Below, one piece after another: positions 1 to 11,988 of a DNA stretch of 64,000 nt; position 1 is the first letter of the stretch; every line of letters starts with the position of its first letter. A program made the position numbers and the translations under genes. This DNA is from Xestospongia bergquistia (Eukaryota > Porifera > Demospongiae > Haplosclerida > Petrosiidae), in assembly GCA_963965975.1 (NCBI GenBank), contig OZ014418.1, forward strand, positions 5,716,775-5,780,774. The letters are read 5' to 3'. The notes below the pieces were generated by a model that saw only the letters and a program-made list of their open reading frames with translations, was not told the origin of the DNA and searched no databases.

Positions 1-289
1 AATAAAAAAAAATATGGTTTTCAAACACAAATATTATGGTCAAGTACAATTATGTGGCTACTATGTAGGGATGTCTATACTGTCATTCATACTTTGGACT
101 TGTTTGAGATCTTTTAGCATCATTTCTATATTTAAAGAGATTTCAAAGAGATTTTATTCACTTATTTTTATTTGAATTATAAATTGGTTAAAATATGTTC
201 TTGTGTATCTTACTTTTTAAGGGTCTTGGTGGTAAAAGAACTACTTTACTGCACACTAATTTAAACCAAGTGAAGTGAAACATTTCAAT

Positions 290-450
290 TTAGATAATGT
301 GGCTCTTATTGAATAAGATATCTCATCAAGCAACAGATTAATTACATGTGCAAAAATGTGGCAAATGACAATAATCTTAAGAAAACACACATTGTACTAC
401 AAATGGTTATAGTCAACCCAATATTCTCTAACAGAACAGCATATCTCATC
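290..450 (+). repeat. Dispersed repeat, copy 1
   Basis: This segment resembles 3730-3885: both contain the series cagattaatta / gactaattata, a 'caaaaatgtg' word, an 'acattgta' word and a 'caatattctc/g' word in the same order and spacing. Here it leads directly into a collagen C4-like remnant, so it may be the duplicated upstream part of that gene rather than a transposon. Confidence 0.45.
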
Positions 451-689
451 ATACTGGCAAAAACTATCTGTCCTAAAATATGGACTACAGAATACCAGCG
501 CTATCTTATGACCAATCATTACACCCAAAAACGAAATGCAGGCTTTAGTGTGTTGATGAAGGTGTTCCAGGTATTATTGCTAACACTAACGGTGCTTTGT
601 TCTACCATGTACAAGCTCAGTGCAATGGTCTCCTCTGTCCTCCTTATGATACTGAGAAAGAACTTGCCTTTGTGGTGTGTACCAAGTAA
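430..689 (+). pseudogene. Short-chain collagen C4-like C-terminus, frameshifted remnant
   Basis: The translation reads ILAKTICPKIWTTEYQRY then LMTNHYTQKRNAGF. After a one-base frame change near 545 it continues with CVDEGVPG, NTNGALFYHVQAQCNG, LLCPPYDTEKELAFVVCTK and a stop at 687-689. This order (RTxCPxxW, TREYxGYLM, YTxxR, CVD, NGALFYHVxxxCNGLPCPPYD, KELTCVVCT, stop) is the C-terminal domain of sponge and cnidarian short-chain collagen C4-like secreted proteins, as I remember the family. The upstream half of that domain and the Gly-X-Y collagen stretch are not seen here. With a frameshift and no 5' portion it is called a pseudogene fragment. An alternative is that 549 is a splice acceptor (preceded by tttag), but the in-frame match continues across it, so a frameshift fits better. 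Confidence 0.6.
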
Positions 690-2849
690 ACAAGCTATCA
701 TATTTAACAGATTGACAATTTGTAACTTGATTCAGGTATTTCTTGATGTCTATAAACACACCTTGAAATCTTTTTGATTGTGAGTAGTAAAAATAAATCA
801 AATACAAATAAATTGAACAAATTATAAATATAACTAGACCAACAATTCTGTAATGATGTAATAAACAGTATAACATCATTCATGATGTGCGAGGCGCATA
901 TTATTAATTCTATTATCTTCAACTATCAATTTAGCTGAATATACATTGTTAACAATTAGGCAGCAATAAAGCTTAAGAAATGTATAATTGTAAATTTCTT
1001 AATAAAGATTAAAAAGGTTGATCAATTTATAGTGATACACATAACAGAATTTGCAATCAATGGAAACTTTAATATAAACAAAATGTTTTATAATATATCA
1101 TTGTTAAACTATAGCAATAATCATTGATTTTGCTAAAAATTTTTATAATTTTTAAACAAAGTCAATTATAATGATATATATCCGGGATAACTACTTTCAA
1201 AAGAGTAAAATTGTCTCCATCTCTATATCATTACACACATACTAGTGTCGTGTTCTAATTAGAACATTATATAGACTGACAATTGACTAATATATTATAT
1301 AACAATATTCAATTACATAAAACTTATGACATTACACATTAGAAGCTAATGACATCATATTCAGGTATCAAAATCATAAGTATGGATCATATAGCGTATA
1401 ATAACCACACTATATTGTATCATAATATAACTGACTCATACAACAAAGATAGTGTCAATCACCAGCAAAAATAATAACAACAATAAAGCTGGTAGATCCA
1501 CATATGACAGGTGAGGCATGCCCTGACAACTTTCTTTCAACTGACATTCATATTTCAATGATATGCACACATAAAGATGATCACCTATGACCTTGTAGAC
1601 TCTGATGTAACATATTTTACCTCCTCTCCTATCTCATATCCAAAGCAACAGACACAATGCATCAAAATCAAGGAATTTGATTGGCCAGCTATAACACCTC
1701 AAGCCACCTATACATATTCGCTACTATGTTGTCACTTTTAAAATAATATTACAATAAATTAATTATAAAACAACACAAAATTAATCAACATCAATTTCCT
1801 AATCAAGGCTTGTGGGCTCAGTCATAACATTAAACCAACAACCAAAATTGACTATTCATAAACAAATAAAGTTTAAACTGTATATCTTCATGAGTAAAGT
1901 TGAATGTTTAAGAGTTCATTGTTAGCCATAAATTTAATTTTTTTTAAAAATAGCACTGTTAATGTTAGACATGTAATAAAACTCATAGATCTTAACAAAC
2001 CATATCATAACTTACATGCCAACAACTTCCACGTTGAAAACTAACAACATATATATATACATTAATATTTATTAATGGCAAAATTTATAAATTATGACAA
2101 ACAATCCAGTCATATCAATGTTAGAAATGTTACAAATCCAAGAACAATTTCAGATTTAACAAGAATATAATTTTAAAATTCATCCCATAATTGCTTTAAA
2201 AAGATTTACAGTGAAACACTGACTAGAACTACAGGGATATTATATTTAGTAGTGATGTCTGGTCTGTAAAAGACTATAGATATAGAATACTAGACATATA
2301 GGCAAGAGAAACAAGCTAGTGAGAAGTTTCGAGCATAATATCTATCATTGTAGCACTTGCTGTTAGGGTTAATGAAATTCATTGTTGCTATATGTGTCAA
2401 AGCTAGAGGATGTGGTTCAATTTGGTAGTAAAAAAAGATCAGGCACAATAAATTGCTGACTCTTAAAATACATATAGTGCTCAAATACATAGATAATACA
2501 GTATATAACATAAGAACCAACATATTTAATATACCAATAACATCCACATAGAAAGATAAACTACACAAATAAACACTTTACATTTTGGGAATAGTCTCAT
2601 ATCTATTAAAATCTCATTACATAATATTTTACATCAATCATCATCTTTTATACAAACTACAGCTCAAACTGTACCAAAACCATCTTTATAACATGTCAAA
2701 GGATTCATTAACAGCTATAAGAGTATATATACCAAAGCATACTAGAACACACTACATGTAAGAATTGAGCTAAACTAGATAGTCCAGATGTCCAAAGCAT
2801 CACTGATAATGAAAATAACCCAGGGCAATTATACTTGACCAAAATAAAT
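690..2849. other. No gene recognised
   Basis: About 2.1 kb of AT-rich sequence. The few open frames (for example 2290-2568 on the minus strand) are short, biased only by base composition, and resemble no family I know. I see no tRNA, transposon ends or long repeats in it. Confidence 0.6.
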
Positions 2850-3382
2850 GTCGATATCTTTCTTTTTCTGGCTATAACAATAGCTATATCAAATGTGAAA
2901 GGAAGCTTAAGAGCCTCAAGGTATATATTTTAGTGTATTATCAAATTATTGAAGTTACTTGTTTAAAATATTCAATTTCTTACCTCTATGGATGCAGAGC
3001 TATTGATGACGAAGGACAACAAGTATATTGTACTTGTATAGAACTAGAAGAGAATGGAAACTTTAACTGTACTAACTGTTTTGCTCAACATAGTCGTGAC
3101 GGACAATATCGAGACTGCTTTGATTTGATGCCTTGAGGAAGGGGATGAATCAGAGTGGTGTCTATTCCCTCAAACCTAACAACATGGCACCTTTTAAGGT
3201 ACAACATTGTTTTTAACATCCACAATACTTCATCTCTATACATTGTATAGGCTCATTGTGACATGGAGACTGATGGTGGTGGATGGACTGTCTTTCAAAG
3301 AAGAAAGGATGGTTCTGTTGAGTTCTACCAAAACTGGGCAGATTACGTTCATGGTTTTGCTATAGAAAGTTGTGATTTTTGA
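2850..3382 (+). pseudogene. Fibrinogen-related (FReD) gene fragment 1
   Basis: Three exon-like pieces are visible. A hydrophobic leader (FLFLAITIAIS) ends at a donor (caag|gtat, 2920/2921). A Cys-rich piece follows around 2985-3202 (YLYGCRAIDDEGQQ, then DCFDLM, then after a frame change QSGVYSLKPNNMAPFK). A third piece starts after tatag at 3251 with [20 protein letters not shown] and ends at a TGA at 3380-3382. The last is the start of the fibrinogen C-terminal domain; the remaining two thirds of that domain are absent. No ATG is in frame with the leader, the middle exon lacks a clear acceptor AG and contains a frameshift. Animal FReD proteins are secreted lectin-like or matrix proteins; this copy is dead. 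Confidence 0.75.
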
Positions 3383-4296
3383 ACATGATTACTCACAGGC
3401 AACATATTTTAAGAACAGTTCATTCAGTACCTCATTCATATAAATGAGATACCACATATCAAATTTCCAAAAGTAGATGGCTCACTTAAATAGTCGCCTC
3501 GCCTTACACCTCAATGAAATAGACACCACCTAGCCACATATAACTATATTCATTGTTAATACTTGCATTCAATATTAACTCTAACCGAAAAAGAAATAAA
3601 GAAACAAGAGCTCAGTGCAAGAACTATAACTTTTAAATAAAATATATAAATTATGGTATTCAGTTAATAGGTTTACCAATTATCATTAATAACACTGCCC
3701 TTGAAGAGTCATCTCCCTCCTTTTGGAAGTAAATGACATGGCGCTTATTCAAGAAAATATGGTTAGTAACAGACTAATTATATATACAAAAATGTGATAA
3801 TAGTATCAAGACAACATACATTGTAATACAAGTGGTTACAGTTAATTCAATATTCTGTCAAAAGTTTAACAAAATCTATATTATACACTCGTATTATGGT
3901 TGAGAAGATAATAATTTAGATTAATAGTATTCATAGCAAAAAACATAGTAACAATATATAGAACAAAACACAAACTTTGGAAAAAGCTTTCCAATAACAT
4001 TTTGTAAATATTTAGGACAATTTTTGTTAGCAAAATATCTCACAAAAATAGTGCCAATATAACATGTGATGACAACGTACTATATGAATAATTTCACTTC
4101 TATCTATCAAGATCATAATACATCAAATATTGTGTGTCTATAGAGATATGTACCATTATTATCAAACTATCATGTCAGCATTAACATGTAAAGAATTGTT
4201 CTAAGACTATATATAAAGCAAACACCAGAAAAACAATTCAGCACTAAGATATTAAGAGAGGAGTGTTGTCATTAACAACAAATACTCAACCACAAG
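3383..4296. other. Spacer with dispersed repeat copy 2
   Basis: No gene seen. The stretch 3730-3885 is a diverged copy of 290-450. The rest is AT-rich with no recognisable coding or RNA feature. Confidence 0.5.
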
Positions 4297-4629
4297 ATGA
4301 CAACTATAACATTAATGATGAACTTCTACATTATTCTCTGTAGCTACAACTATAGCTATATACAACGTAAAAGGAAACTGTTCATCTGATTTAGAAACTC
4401 AAGGTATGTAAATTATACTACATATAAATGTAGTGATTGCAAAAGATACCTATTTGCTGTTCATAATCTCATGGTTATCTAATAGACACTTTTCTATTTA
4501 CTTTCAGAGTACTTGTACAGTTGTAAAGCTAATGATGAGGAGGGACAAGATCTCTCTTGTATTTGTACAAAATTAAATGAGACAGGAAAATACAACTGTA
4601 CTTGTTTAAAATACATCATGGATTATTGA
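4297..4629 (+). pseudogene. FReD-type gene fragment 2 (5' exons only)
   Basis: Two exon-like pieces are paralogous to those at 2850-3200. The first has a leader ending FSVATTIAIYNVKGNC and a donor at 4403/4404. The second starts after tttcag at 4508 (phase 1 joins cleanly to give GluTyr) and reads EYLYSCKANDEEGQDLSC, then NETGKYNCTCLKY, ending at TGA 4627-4629. The Cys-rich segment normally precedes the fibrinogen domain in the sister copies, but no fibrinogen domain follows here. The ATG upstream is out of frame with the leader. This is a truncated relic, not a working gene. Confidence 0.65.
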
Positions 4630-5162
4630 TCTATATTGGTTATATATGATACATATGCATGCTTATAAATGCATATATATAATATAAAAGTATTAAGACT
4701 TTAATATGATTTTGCTCCCTGTCAGTCCAGGCATATTCAACCACAGTATTCTGACAATGAAATTCATAAAGCATCTACTCCACAGCAACAAACATTTCTG
4801 AACAGATTGTCTTTTACTATACAGTAGATAAAACCATTTTCTAAAAAAACGGAACAAATGTAGGGATGGTTATTATCAGTCCCTTATGAAGAATACAAAC
4901 AAAGTAGTATTCTTTGTAAAGGTCTGACATTGGTATCCCTATAATTACTCCATGTGAGGCTATGTTTGAAGTTGTTTCACTGGTATTGGTACCAACATTA
5001 ATGCATTGATTTTAATCAGTAGTAAAACCTGTGTTGTCTGGCATATGCTACAAACCAATAAGGTAGAAGTCATTCTTGTAATCAGATGTAAAAGATAAGA
5101 AAATGGTGATTACATTTATGTGTATATATATTATCATAGGAGTAGAGTTTTGGAAAAAAGAG
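4630..5162. other. No gene recognised
   Basis: About 530 bp between the FReD fragment and the tRNA. No open frame or structured RNA is supported. Confidence 0.5.
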
Positions 5163-5170
5163 AAAAAAAA
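5163..5170 (-). terminator. RNA polymerase III terminator of the tRNA-Val
   Basis: Read on the minus strand, eight consecutive T residues follow the tRNA 3' end by 2 nt. A run of four or more T is the pol III stop signal. Confidence 0.85.
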
Positions 5171-5172
5171 GT

Positions 5173-5244
5173 GATTCCGCCCGGGATCGAACCGGGGACC
5201 TTGAGTGTGTTAGACTCACGTGATAACCGCTACACCACGGAATC
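5173..5244 (-). tRNA. tRNA-Val (anticodon AAC)
   Basis: The minus strand folds as a 72-nt tRNA. The 7-bp acceptor pairs GATTCCG with CGGAATC. The D-arm holds the A-box-like TGGTGTAGCGG. The 5-bp anticodon stem TGAGT/ACTCA encloses loop CTAACAC, giving anticodon AAC. The TΨC arm contains GGTTCGATCCC, the canonical B box. No intron is present. AAC (inosine-modified in eukaryotes) decodes valine, and the body matches the common animal tRNA-Val pattern. A T-run terminator follows directly, so it is probably functional. CCA is not encoded, as expected for a eukaryotic nuclear gene. Confidence 0.95.
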
Positions 5245-5384
5245 AACTAGGATGACAGTAACTCTTTGTTGTTAATCAACATCATATAAAAGTTTATAAT
5301 CTTAACTTTATTTCAGAATTCAACAATTACAAACATATCATAGCTCAGTTCAATCAACTAAAGTAGGTTAATTTATATACTTCA

Positions 5385-6350
5385 TTACTTAGCTCGACAG
5401 AGCCTCATTTCAACAAAAGGTAAAGAATATCTATTGCCTTTTCATATATTCCAGATAATAACTTTATCTGTTGTGTTATAACCATAAACCCCATATAAAT
5501 TTGAGTGATGGCATGAATTATCCCACCATGTACCTGTTTATAACACTGCACAATGCCAATAGGTTGAGTCATTGTCATTGTCTTTGGTGGAAAATTTCCT
5601 TAAATTGTGATACCTAAAAGAATCTCCAATACTCAATGGCTACATTGGTACTACTGGACCTGTAGTACCAATGTAGCCATTGACATGAAGGGTGTAATCA
5701 GTGGAAGAGCCACCATATGAAGTTTAGAGTAGGTTGCATATTTGCTGGCCTTGTTCTTAGCTCTTAAATCTATTCATGGGTGGGTGGATACACTCCCATT
5801 AGTTAGACAATGGATTTTACTAAGACCTAGCCAGTGCTCTCCTGATACATTTCTATAACCATGAACATAGTTGATCCAATTACAATAGAAATTAACAGAA
5901 TCATTACTCTTCTCTGAAAGATAGTCCATCCAGTGTCCATGTCACAATAGGCATATATGTATACAAATTTAGTTGGTGATAATAAATTACAGAAATTGCA
6001 ATTTACTTTACCTTAAATTGAGACAGTTTGTCAGGCTTGAGCAAATAGATACCACTTTCCGTCTGTCCTTTGATCATAGCATCAAAACAGTCAAGGTAAT
6101 GCTCCTCAAGAGGTGATGTAGCATAAAGAAAACATGTGCAGTTATAGCTAGAGATGTTATTGTCATCCCTCTTCATCCTTAGCTTTGCATTCATAGAAAA
6201 AATCAGAAGGAAAAGGCACAAATTGGATTCAAGTAGACGTTACCAATTGTTACCTTTTGTCACTATAGGACAATCTAGAGCTCCATTAGCTACCACGAGC
6301 ACACTGCAAACAGCTAATGCTATAATGAGAACAGCATTGACTTTCATCAT
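5385..6350 (-). pseudogene. Fibrinogen-related (FReD) gene, nearly full-length but broken
   Basis: Minus strand. Exon 1 (6350-6254) starts MMKVNAVLIIALAVCSVLVV, a good signal peptide, and ends at a GTAACA donor. The next part gives YECKAKDEEG, then after a frame change SSYNCTC, LDCFDAMIKGQTESGIYLL and KPDKLSQFK. The fibrinogen domain follows: YCDMDTGWTIFQRR (the GG pair before GW missing), NDSVNFYCNWINYVHGYR and VSGEHWLGL, IDLRAKNKASKYATYSK, YGGSSTDYTLHVNGYIGT, KFSTKDNDNDSTYWHC, GTWWDNSCHHSNLYG, GNRYSLPFVEMRLC and a stop at 5387-5385. At least four frame changes and one in-frame TGA (in the WN-x-x-KGNRYS segment) disable it. The whole family signature is recognisable, so decay is fairly recent. 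It lies upstream of the tRNA on the same strand. Confidence 0.8.
5634..5682. repeat. Perfect 21-bp inverted repeat, 7-nt loop
   Basis: Arms 5634-5654 and 5662-5682 are exact reverse complements, separated by tggacct. One arm is the codons for VNGYIGT of the FReD pseudogene; the other is an inverted duplicate of it. It is a hairpin-forming inverted duplication inside a dead gene. Confidence 0.9.
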
Positions 6351-7329
6351 TGGTCTTTGGGGCAGGCTAGATGATTGCTCAGATAACACAGTTAATGAAT
6401 GACTTGTTATGAGTGCAGATTCTCTAAGTAGACAGTTGGTAGAACAACACCTTTATATATACAGTGCATGTACTGAAAATGTGTGAATGTGACAGGATAT
6501 TAAAACTGAGTACTGATACATGAGCTTGGGGATATTTTGGACTATGTTAGGAGTGGGTGGTTTGGGCTTTGGGACAAACTCTGAGCCTAATTTAAACTAA
6601 CTGACATATCTTTTTCTCATGAAACTAAATGATGTCAAATACATGCACTGGAAATAAATGGGAATTTTTTCATTTTGTCACCATGCCAAGAAAAGATCTA
6701 GTAGACCAAATATCAAAGCCATAATCTACATATACTACTGTTATATAATGTATATACTGTATGTCATGTGGTAAAGAAACTGCCATCCCTACTATCTTGT
6801 TTGTATTCTTTGTAAAGGCCTGATGTTTAGGCACAACTATGTTTACTCTATGTGTTATTGTTTATTAGGGGGTAGGTTGTGGGGATCAGTTTAATGTACA
6901 ATGAAGTATTGACTTGCTGTTGGACTTGCCATGTCAACAATATGTCACAGTTAATGATCAATAACATCAATAACAGTAAGTAATCTACTCTATTTCTTGT
7001 TGAATGATGGTTGCCAAAATTTGGTTATTTCTGGGAATATGGTTTGCTGAAACAATAATTATATTTGTAAGCACACTATTAGTACTGGCAGTTTTACTGC
7101 CAGTCACATGATGGTTGTGTAGTATTAAGGCCACATATAAAATCTAAAATTAATACTGTCTTCTAGTCTCCAGTCCTCACCCCCTCCTCGTTTTTATTAA
7201 GGGAGGGGCCGACTAGAGACAAGACTGCTTATATGGCTGCAAAATTTTGCACTGCTGGCAAAGTTAAATATTGCAATGATGGGAGTGGCTCACTACTGAC
7301 TGCAATAATTTTGACATAAACCTCGTGCC
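6351..7329. other. Spacer upstream of FANCD2
   Basis: No gene seen. The last 150 bp include the only GC-richer patch of the neighbourhood (gggaggggcc around 7201), which could belong to the FANCD2 promoter; this is a guess. The divergent FReD pseudogene starts at 6350. Confidence 0.4.
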
Positions 7330-9638
7330 ATGCAGAACCAAAATTTTTCTTTAACGCGGGTAGATAATGCTCACGTGATTGCTACAGCTGTTTGTCTAAG
7401 GATGAGGAAAGGGGTCAAAAGAAAAAGTAGATCAGAACCTTCTAGAGCTAGTGGTAGGTGGTGTCATAATTTTAAGTATTTATTAAGACCACTAACTGTA
7501 TTGAATATACTAACTGACTGTAATTAGACATACTAAGGTTGTAATTTGTACTTACACGTCCCTCATTATATCTTTGTATGTTACTATATTTATAGATAAG
7601 AAGAAAAAAGGAAATCATGAACCTCAATACAGTAAATTTATAGATACTGTCAAGACAGCTGGCATAACCTTATCAAATGGAACACAATCTGATATATTAA
7701 GTATGTTGTAAAACTGACCAAATTAATCAACTATACAAGACTTGTCTTTGTGTGTGTATTGTTTACTCAGTTGACATCATGAATTATAAATTTATTGTAT
7801 TGCATATGTAGCATTGTCTCTTTATGTATACTTCATTGATTTTATATGTGTTAAGTTTCAGAAGCTCCAGAGTTTAAGCAAAATCTACTGACCTCTCTCT
7901 CTAGTCAGGGAACAGTTGGATTGAAGGTAGTATACTCATTTGTATTAGTCAATGGAGTCTTATTTATTAAACTATGAATTCTTTATCATTTGACATGAGG
8001 AAAGCATGACGTTAGTACATGACATGTTCCTTTTAATATTACTGTGATGATTATGGAGATAATTTTCTTTATTTTAGGAGTCAGTGGATGAATTCACATC
8101 TGGTTTTAACGAGTATGTGTCTGATCCTAACTGGTATGTGACTTGTCATTGTAACATTATTGTGGATTATAATATTGAGATACTTTTTGCTATTAGTAAT
8201 AGCATTAGTAAAAGAGAGTTGGGATAACTTAAAATGAGGATATATGTATATAGTTGATGTTATTTTTAATCCTGATAATAAATAGATATAATGGTTTATG
8301 TAATTCTTTTTATAGTCTTTTTTATGCCCTTCTACCAATGACTGAAGATGGTACTACCAATAGAAGGTTAGTATAACAATGTATATACAATAATATTCTT
8401 TGTTATAATGTTATAACAAAGTAGACATTGTTCATTTTTATTTCTAGCTCAACCAGGTCTAATAGTTTTTGCCGAATTCTTCTAGACATTGAGTGTATTC
8501 AAACAAGCATAGCAACCCTACTCATTGACAAGTTAATTGACTTTATTGACTCTCCAGCTGCTGCTCGGTAAAGTGTAGAATCATATATATATAATTATAT
8601 ATATATATATATAATCTTTATGTACTATAATATAACCAAGTGCCTTTACATACCTCCTAATATAATGTGATGGACTGGTAATCTGGTCATAGTATTGACC
8701 GAGCTAGAAATTGCTAAACTAGAAATTAAACAATAAATTATATGATTTGTTAAAAGTGGATTATATGTAGTAATAAATACATATATTTACATGAAGTACA
8801 TGTTAATGTTTTTTTTACGATATATAGTTCTCTGTCTGTGAAAGACTATTATCAAATACCTAAATTAATTCTGAATCAACTTCGTTGGCTTGATGTTATA
8901 ATGGAGGGCAAGGTATAATACTACAGTGTTATGTATTGTTGTATTTAATGTTGTAATGAAATGTTTATATATTATATATTACAGGTAATTTTAGACAAGT
9001 TACTAGAGATGATTGATGTAGTTCCTGATGGTCTTCAACGTGATATAATTCAAGCATTACCTGAAATTATTAATGATGAATTACATACTGATATAGGCAC
9101 AAAACTAAGGTCAGTATAGACTATACTCTGTTCATGTTAAGAATGGCACTAACGTAGTGTTATAGCTCTGGTTTTAGGAATGAGCTAGAGAGAAATGGTT
9201 TGCATTATTCAAAATGCCTTGCAAATCCACAATTTTTATAAAAAAATAGAGTGTTAGCTATTTAGGAAAGTCACAAATCAGAAATCCCATATAAAGGGAG
9301 TTGTGTTTTTTGCATTCTACCATGATCTGATGTTTGCTTGATATTCGTGTCTTTAACAAATGCTCACGTAAGTGTTCTCCAGCTATAGCAGAAAAGTTCA
9401 TAAACTGTTAAAAGTATCTTTAACAGTAAAAGTTATATAGAGTAACAACCATAAAGAACCACAAAAGCTTAAATATGACTCACAAAACTTTACAACAACA
9501 ATGCTATGGGTTGATGGCATCATAAGCAAAATTCCACTAAAACCACAGTTAATGCCAGCAGAGTATTTTATAATAATTTGTGTAGTCTGTATGTTAATGT
9601 AAACTATACATGCTATAAGAATGCTGCTTTCCTCTTCA

Positions 9639-9681
<43 letters not shown>

Positions 9682-10347
9682 GAGCTGTTTTCATTAATTA
9701 CAGAACAATTCTTGAGGGACATACTCATTTAACTGCAGCCTGTATTGATGCTCTTTCCAATCTTAATATTTCAACTGAACTTGAAGAAGAGGTTAGTTTA
9801 TATAACTAGCAATACCTACATAACGAATCATTTATTATAGTAATGTGTATATTGCATTAGTCTATACTCAATTATTTTTTTATTTTTTAGATTTTGGAGG
9901 TTGCTCTGGAGAGATTGTCATCCTCTGATACACAAGACCTTCCTGTATTAATTAACTACATATCTCATCGAGTGACTGCAAAGAATTGTACACAGGTCTG
10001 GTCAATACATGTACATGTAATAAATGTTTTACATATAATATTACACATGTATATGTCATCTGAATTAAATACTATGAATTACAAACTTTGCAAATGAAGA
10101 ATCTCAAAATTTTAGTTTTGATCATTATTCATTACTTTATGTCATATTGTATTTGTTGGTTATTGATCCTCACTTTTAGGTAATTCAAGAGATGAGAGAG
10201 AGATTGGACACTGAAGTATGTTTTTTCCCTCATCCATTGGCCTCATCAACCCCTAATTGTAATTCAACTATTGGGTATGTTAAAACTTAATGCTAGTGAC
10301 TTATCTGTACCTCTCTCTCTCTCACTCTTTCTCTCTTTCTTTCTTTC

Positions 10348-10378
<31 letters not shown>

Positions 10379-11988
10379 TTCCCTCTGCAGTGGTAGTAGT
10401 GAAGGATTTGTAGTATTAGATGCTCTAAATTCATCATTGAATTATTTGAAACATGTCGGAGATGGATGGATAAAGGTAATACATGAATCATTACGCATTT
10501 ATTGTGAAGATGGAATATTCACTTGTATTAATTTATGTGATGATGACAAATTAAATGAAATAACATCTCTTGTATTATTATTATGATATGCTATATAAAA
10601 GAGCTTTATATATCCTTAATTATAATTATTAATCAAATAGGTAGTCAGTAACAGTCATTCCTTATGGATATTTTGTAATTGATATCGTACTTTCTTCCCC
10701 TCAGGTCATAGAGAGTATTAAACATAAAAGAGATCACAGAGTTTTGGATTTATTTGTTTTATTTGTATTACATAATATTTCGGCTAGAAGAAAAACTGTA
10801 CAAGCTTTATTTGTATCTAAAGTGAAGAATGGACTCTTCTCAGATGATTTAGTAACTCAATTATTTGACTGCCAAATATCAGTAAGTACTATATTATGTA
10901 TAATATGTTGTATATTTATGTGTTATGTACAACGTTTATTATAATATAGATGACAGGTATCTTGTACAATAAAATATTGACTTTGTATTTTCTACTATAA
11001 AATATATACTTGTATATTAAATGATTTATTAACTTTGATCTTTATTTTTCTTTAGTGTATTAGAGATATATTTCCTAGTATATTGTTATTGTGTGAGAAA
11101 CTATTGTGCTCCTCAACACAACGTGTACTTTTATTTGCAAAGCAACTCTATGTTCTAACTTTTACAACTTTTGACATTTTAAAACAACAGGTACTTTTGA
11201 GTCCACATAATACACTGTTAGTAGTATCATACTGTACTAGTGCCATGCCCCAAACTAGACCCTCTATAATAAATACAAGCCTCGCCAAATACTTTTGTTG
11301 CAATCTTAAACTTCCATTGATACCTTGAAGTTAAGACTTTAATATTAGTATAATGTGATAGTAGTTATTCAATGGTATTTTATTATTTATAGGAAGTGGT
11401 TGTGTCTTTAGTAACTCATATTGGTAGTGGTATTAGTAGTGATTGTGACTGTGCTCTAGATATATTGGAATCATTAGTGGATACCTCTCCATCAGAACTA
11501 GCTAAATTTACTGTGTTCATCAAGGTAAGTCTTATAGATTTATAGCATATATTAAAGATCATGTTGTGTTCTCAGAGTCTGTTATAGATTGTATGTATGC
11601 TAATTTTAGTGAATCTAATAAAGTTCTGTAATTGTCTTAGCTGATTTAGTAGGTGTTCTCATCAATTAATTTACACAACATTTTTAGAGGAATCAATTAT
11701 ATACTTCATAGATTTTGATATTAGACATTAAATAATACAAATTATTTTCTCCTAGTAATCCTCAATGATAGATACTGAGGATCTATCAATAAAATTTATT
11801 TATGTATACTCTGTTGTATTTCTTATGTAGAGTATACTGGATTATCTGGAACAACTTGATATGAGTCAAATTCACAAGTTATATTATGTATTGAGTGCTT
11901 TAACATACTCAACTGATCATAGCGATATTGGATTACATGATGATCTACATTCCATCATTAGAAAACAACTATGGCATTGTGATACCAG
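7330..11988 (+). CDS. FANCD2: FANCD2, N-terminal part only (16 exons)
   Basis: Fanconi anaemia group D2 protein is the nuclear clamp that, with FANCI, is monoubiquitinated at interstrand crosslinks. Exons with GT/AG borders and consistent phases: 7330-7453, 7596-7700, 7862-7926, 8078-8133, 8316-8366, 8448-8567, 8828-8912, 8985-9109, 9704-9791, 9891-9995, 10180-10274, 10391-10475, 10705-10881, 11056-11190, 11393-11524, 11831-11988. The joined frame gives about 568 residues. Matches to the human protein as remembered include LNQLRWLDVIMEGK, LQRDIIQALPEII, QDLPVLINYISHRVTA, EVVVSLVTHIGSG, SILDYLEQLD, KLYYVLSALTYS and HDDLHSIIRKQL. The start could instead be Met at 7402 (MRKGVKRKSRSE), which resembles the basic N-terminus better. 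Animal FANCD2 is about 1,400-1,450 residues. The open frame here stops at a good donor (ag|gtgagc, 11988) a few residues before the region of the ubiquitinated lysine, and no later exon is found. So it is broken, or rearranged, or mis-assembled. Confidence 0.88.
8583..8612. repeat. (TA)n microsatellite in FANCD2 intron 6
   Basis: Alternating TA tract with one interruption, 15-45 nt downstream of exon 6. Confidence 0.8.
9642..9679. repeat. (TG)19 microsatellite in FANCD2 intron 8
   Basis: Uninterrupted TG dinucleotides ending 24 nt before exon 9. Open frames on both strands across this tract are repeat artefacts. Confidence 0.95.
10311..10387 (+). repeat. Long (CT)n polypyrimidine tract at the 3' splice site of intron 11
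   Basis: Nearly 80 nt with a single A, made of C and T (CTCTCT and CTTT units), ending in ctctgcag at the exon 12 acceptor. It functions at least in part as the polypyrimidine tract, and is expanded far beyond the usual 10-20 nt. Confidence 0.9.

Noticed and set aside
346-777. 143-aa open frame on the plus strand as a complete gene
   Set aside because: Only its middle matches a known family (collagen C4-like C-terminus), and the match changes frame near 545; the ends are spacer.
8081-8338. 85-aa minus-strand frame
   Set aside because: It lies across FANCD2 exon 4, an intron and exon 5, begins at TTG rather than ATG, and has no similarity to anything known.
9398-9809. Open frames on both strands running through the TG repeat
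   Set aside because: Their His-Thr and Val-Cys runs are microsatellite translation; the real coding part is FANCD2 exon 9.
10264-10491. Minus-strand frame rich in Arg-Glu and Lys
   Set aside because: It is the complement of the CT tract at a FANCD2 splice site.
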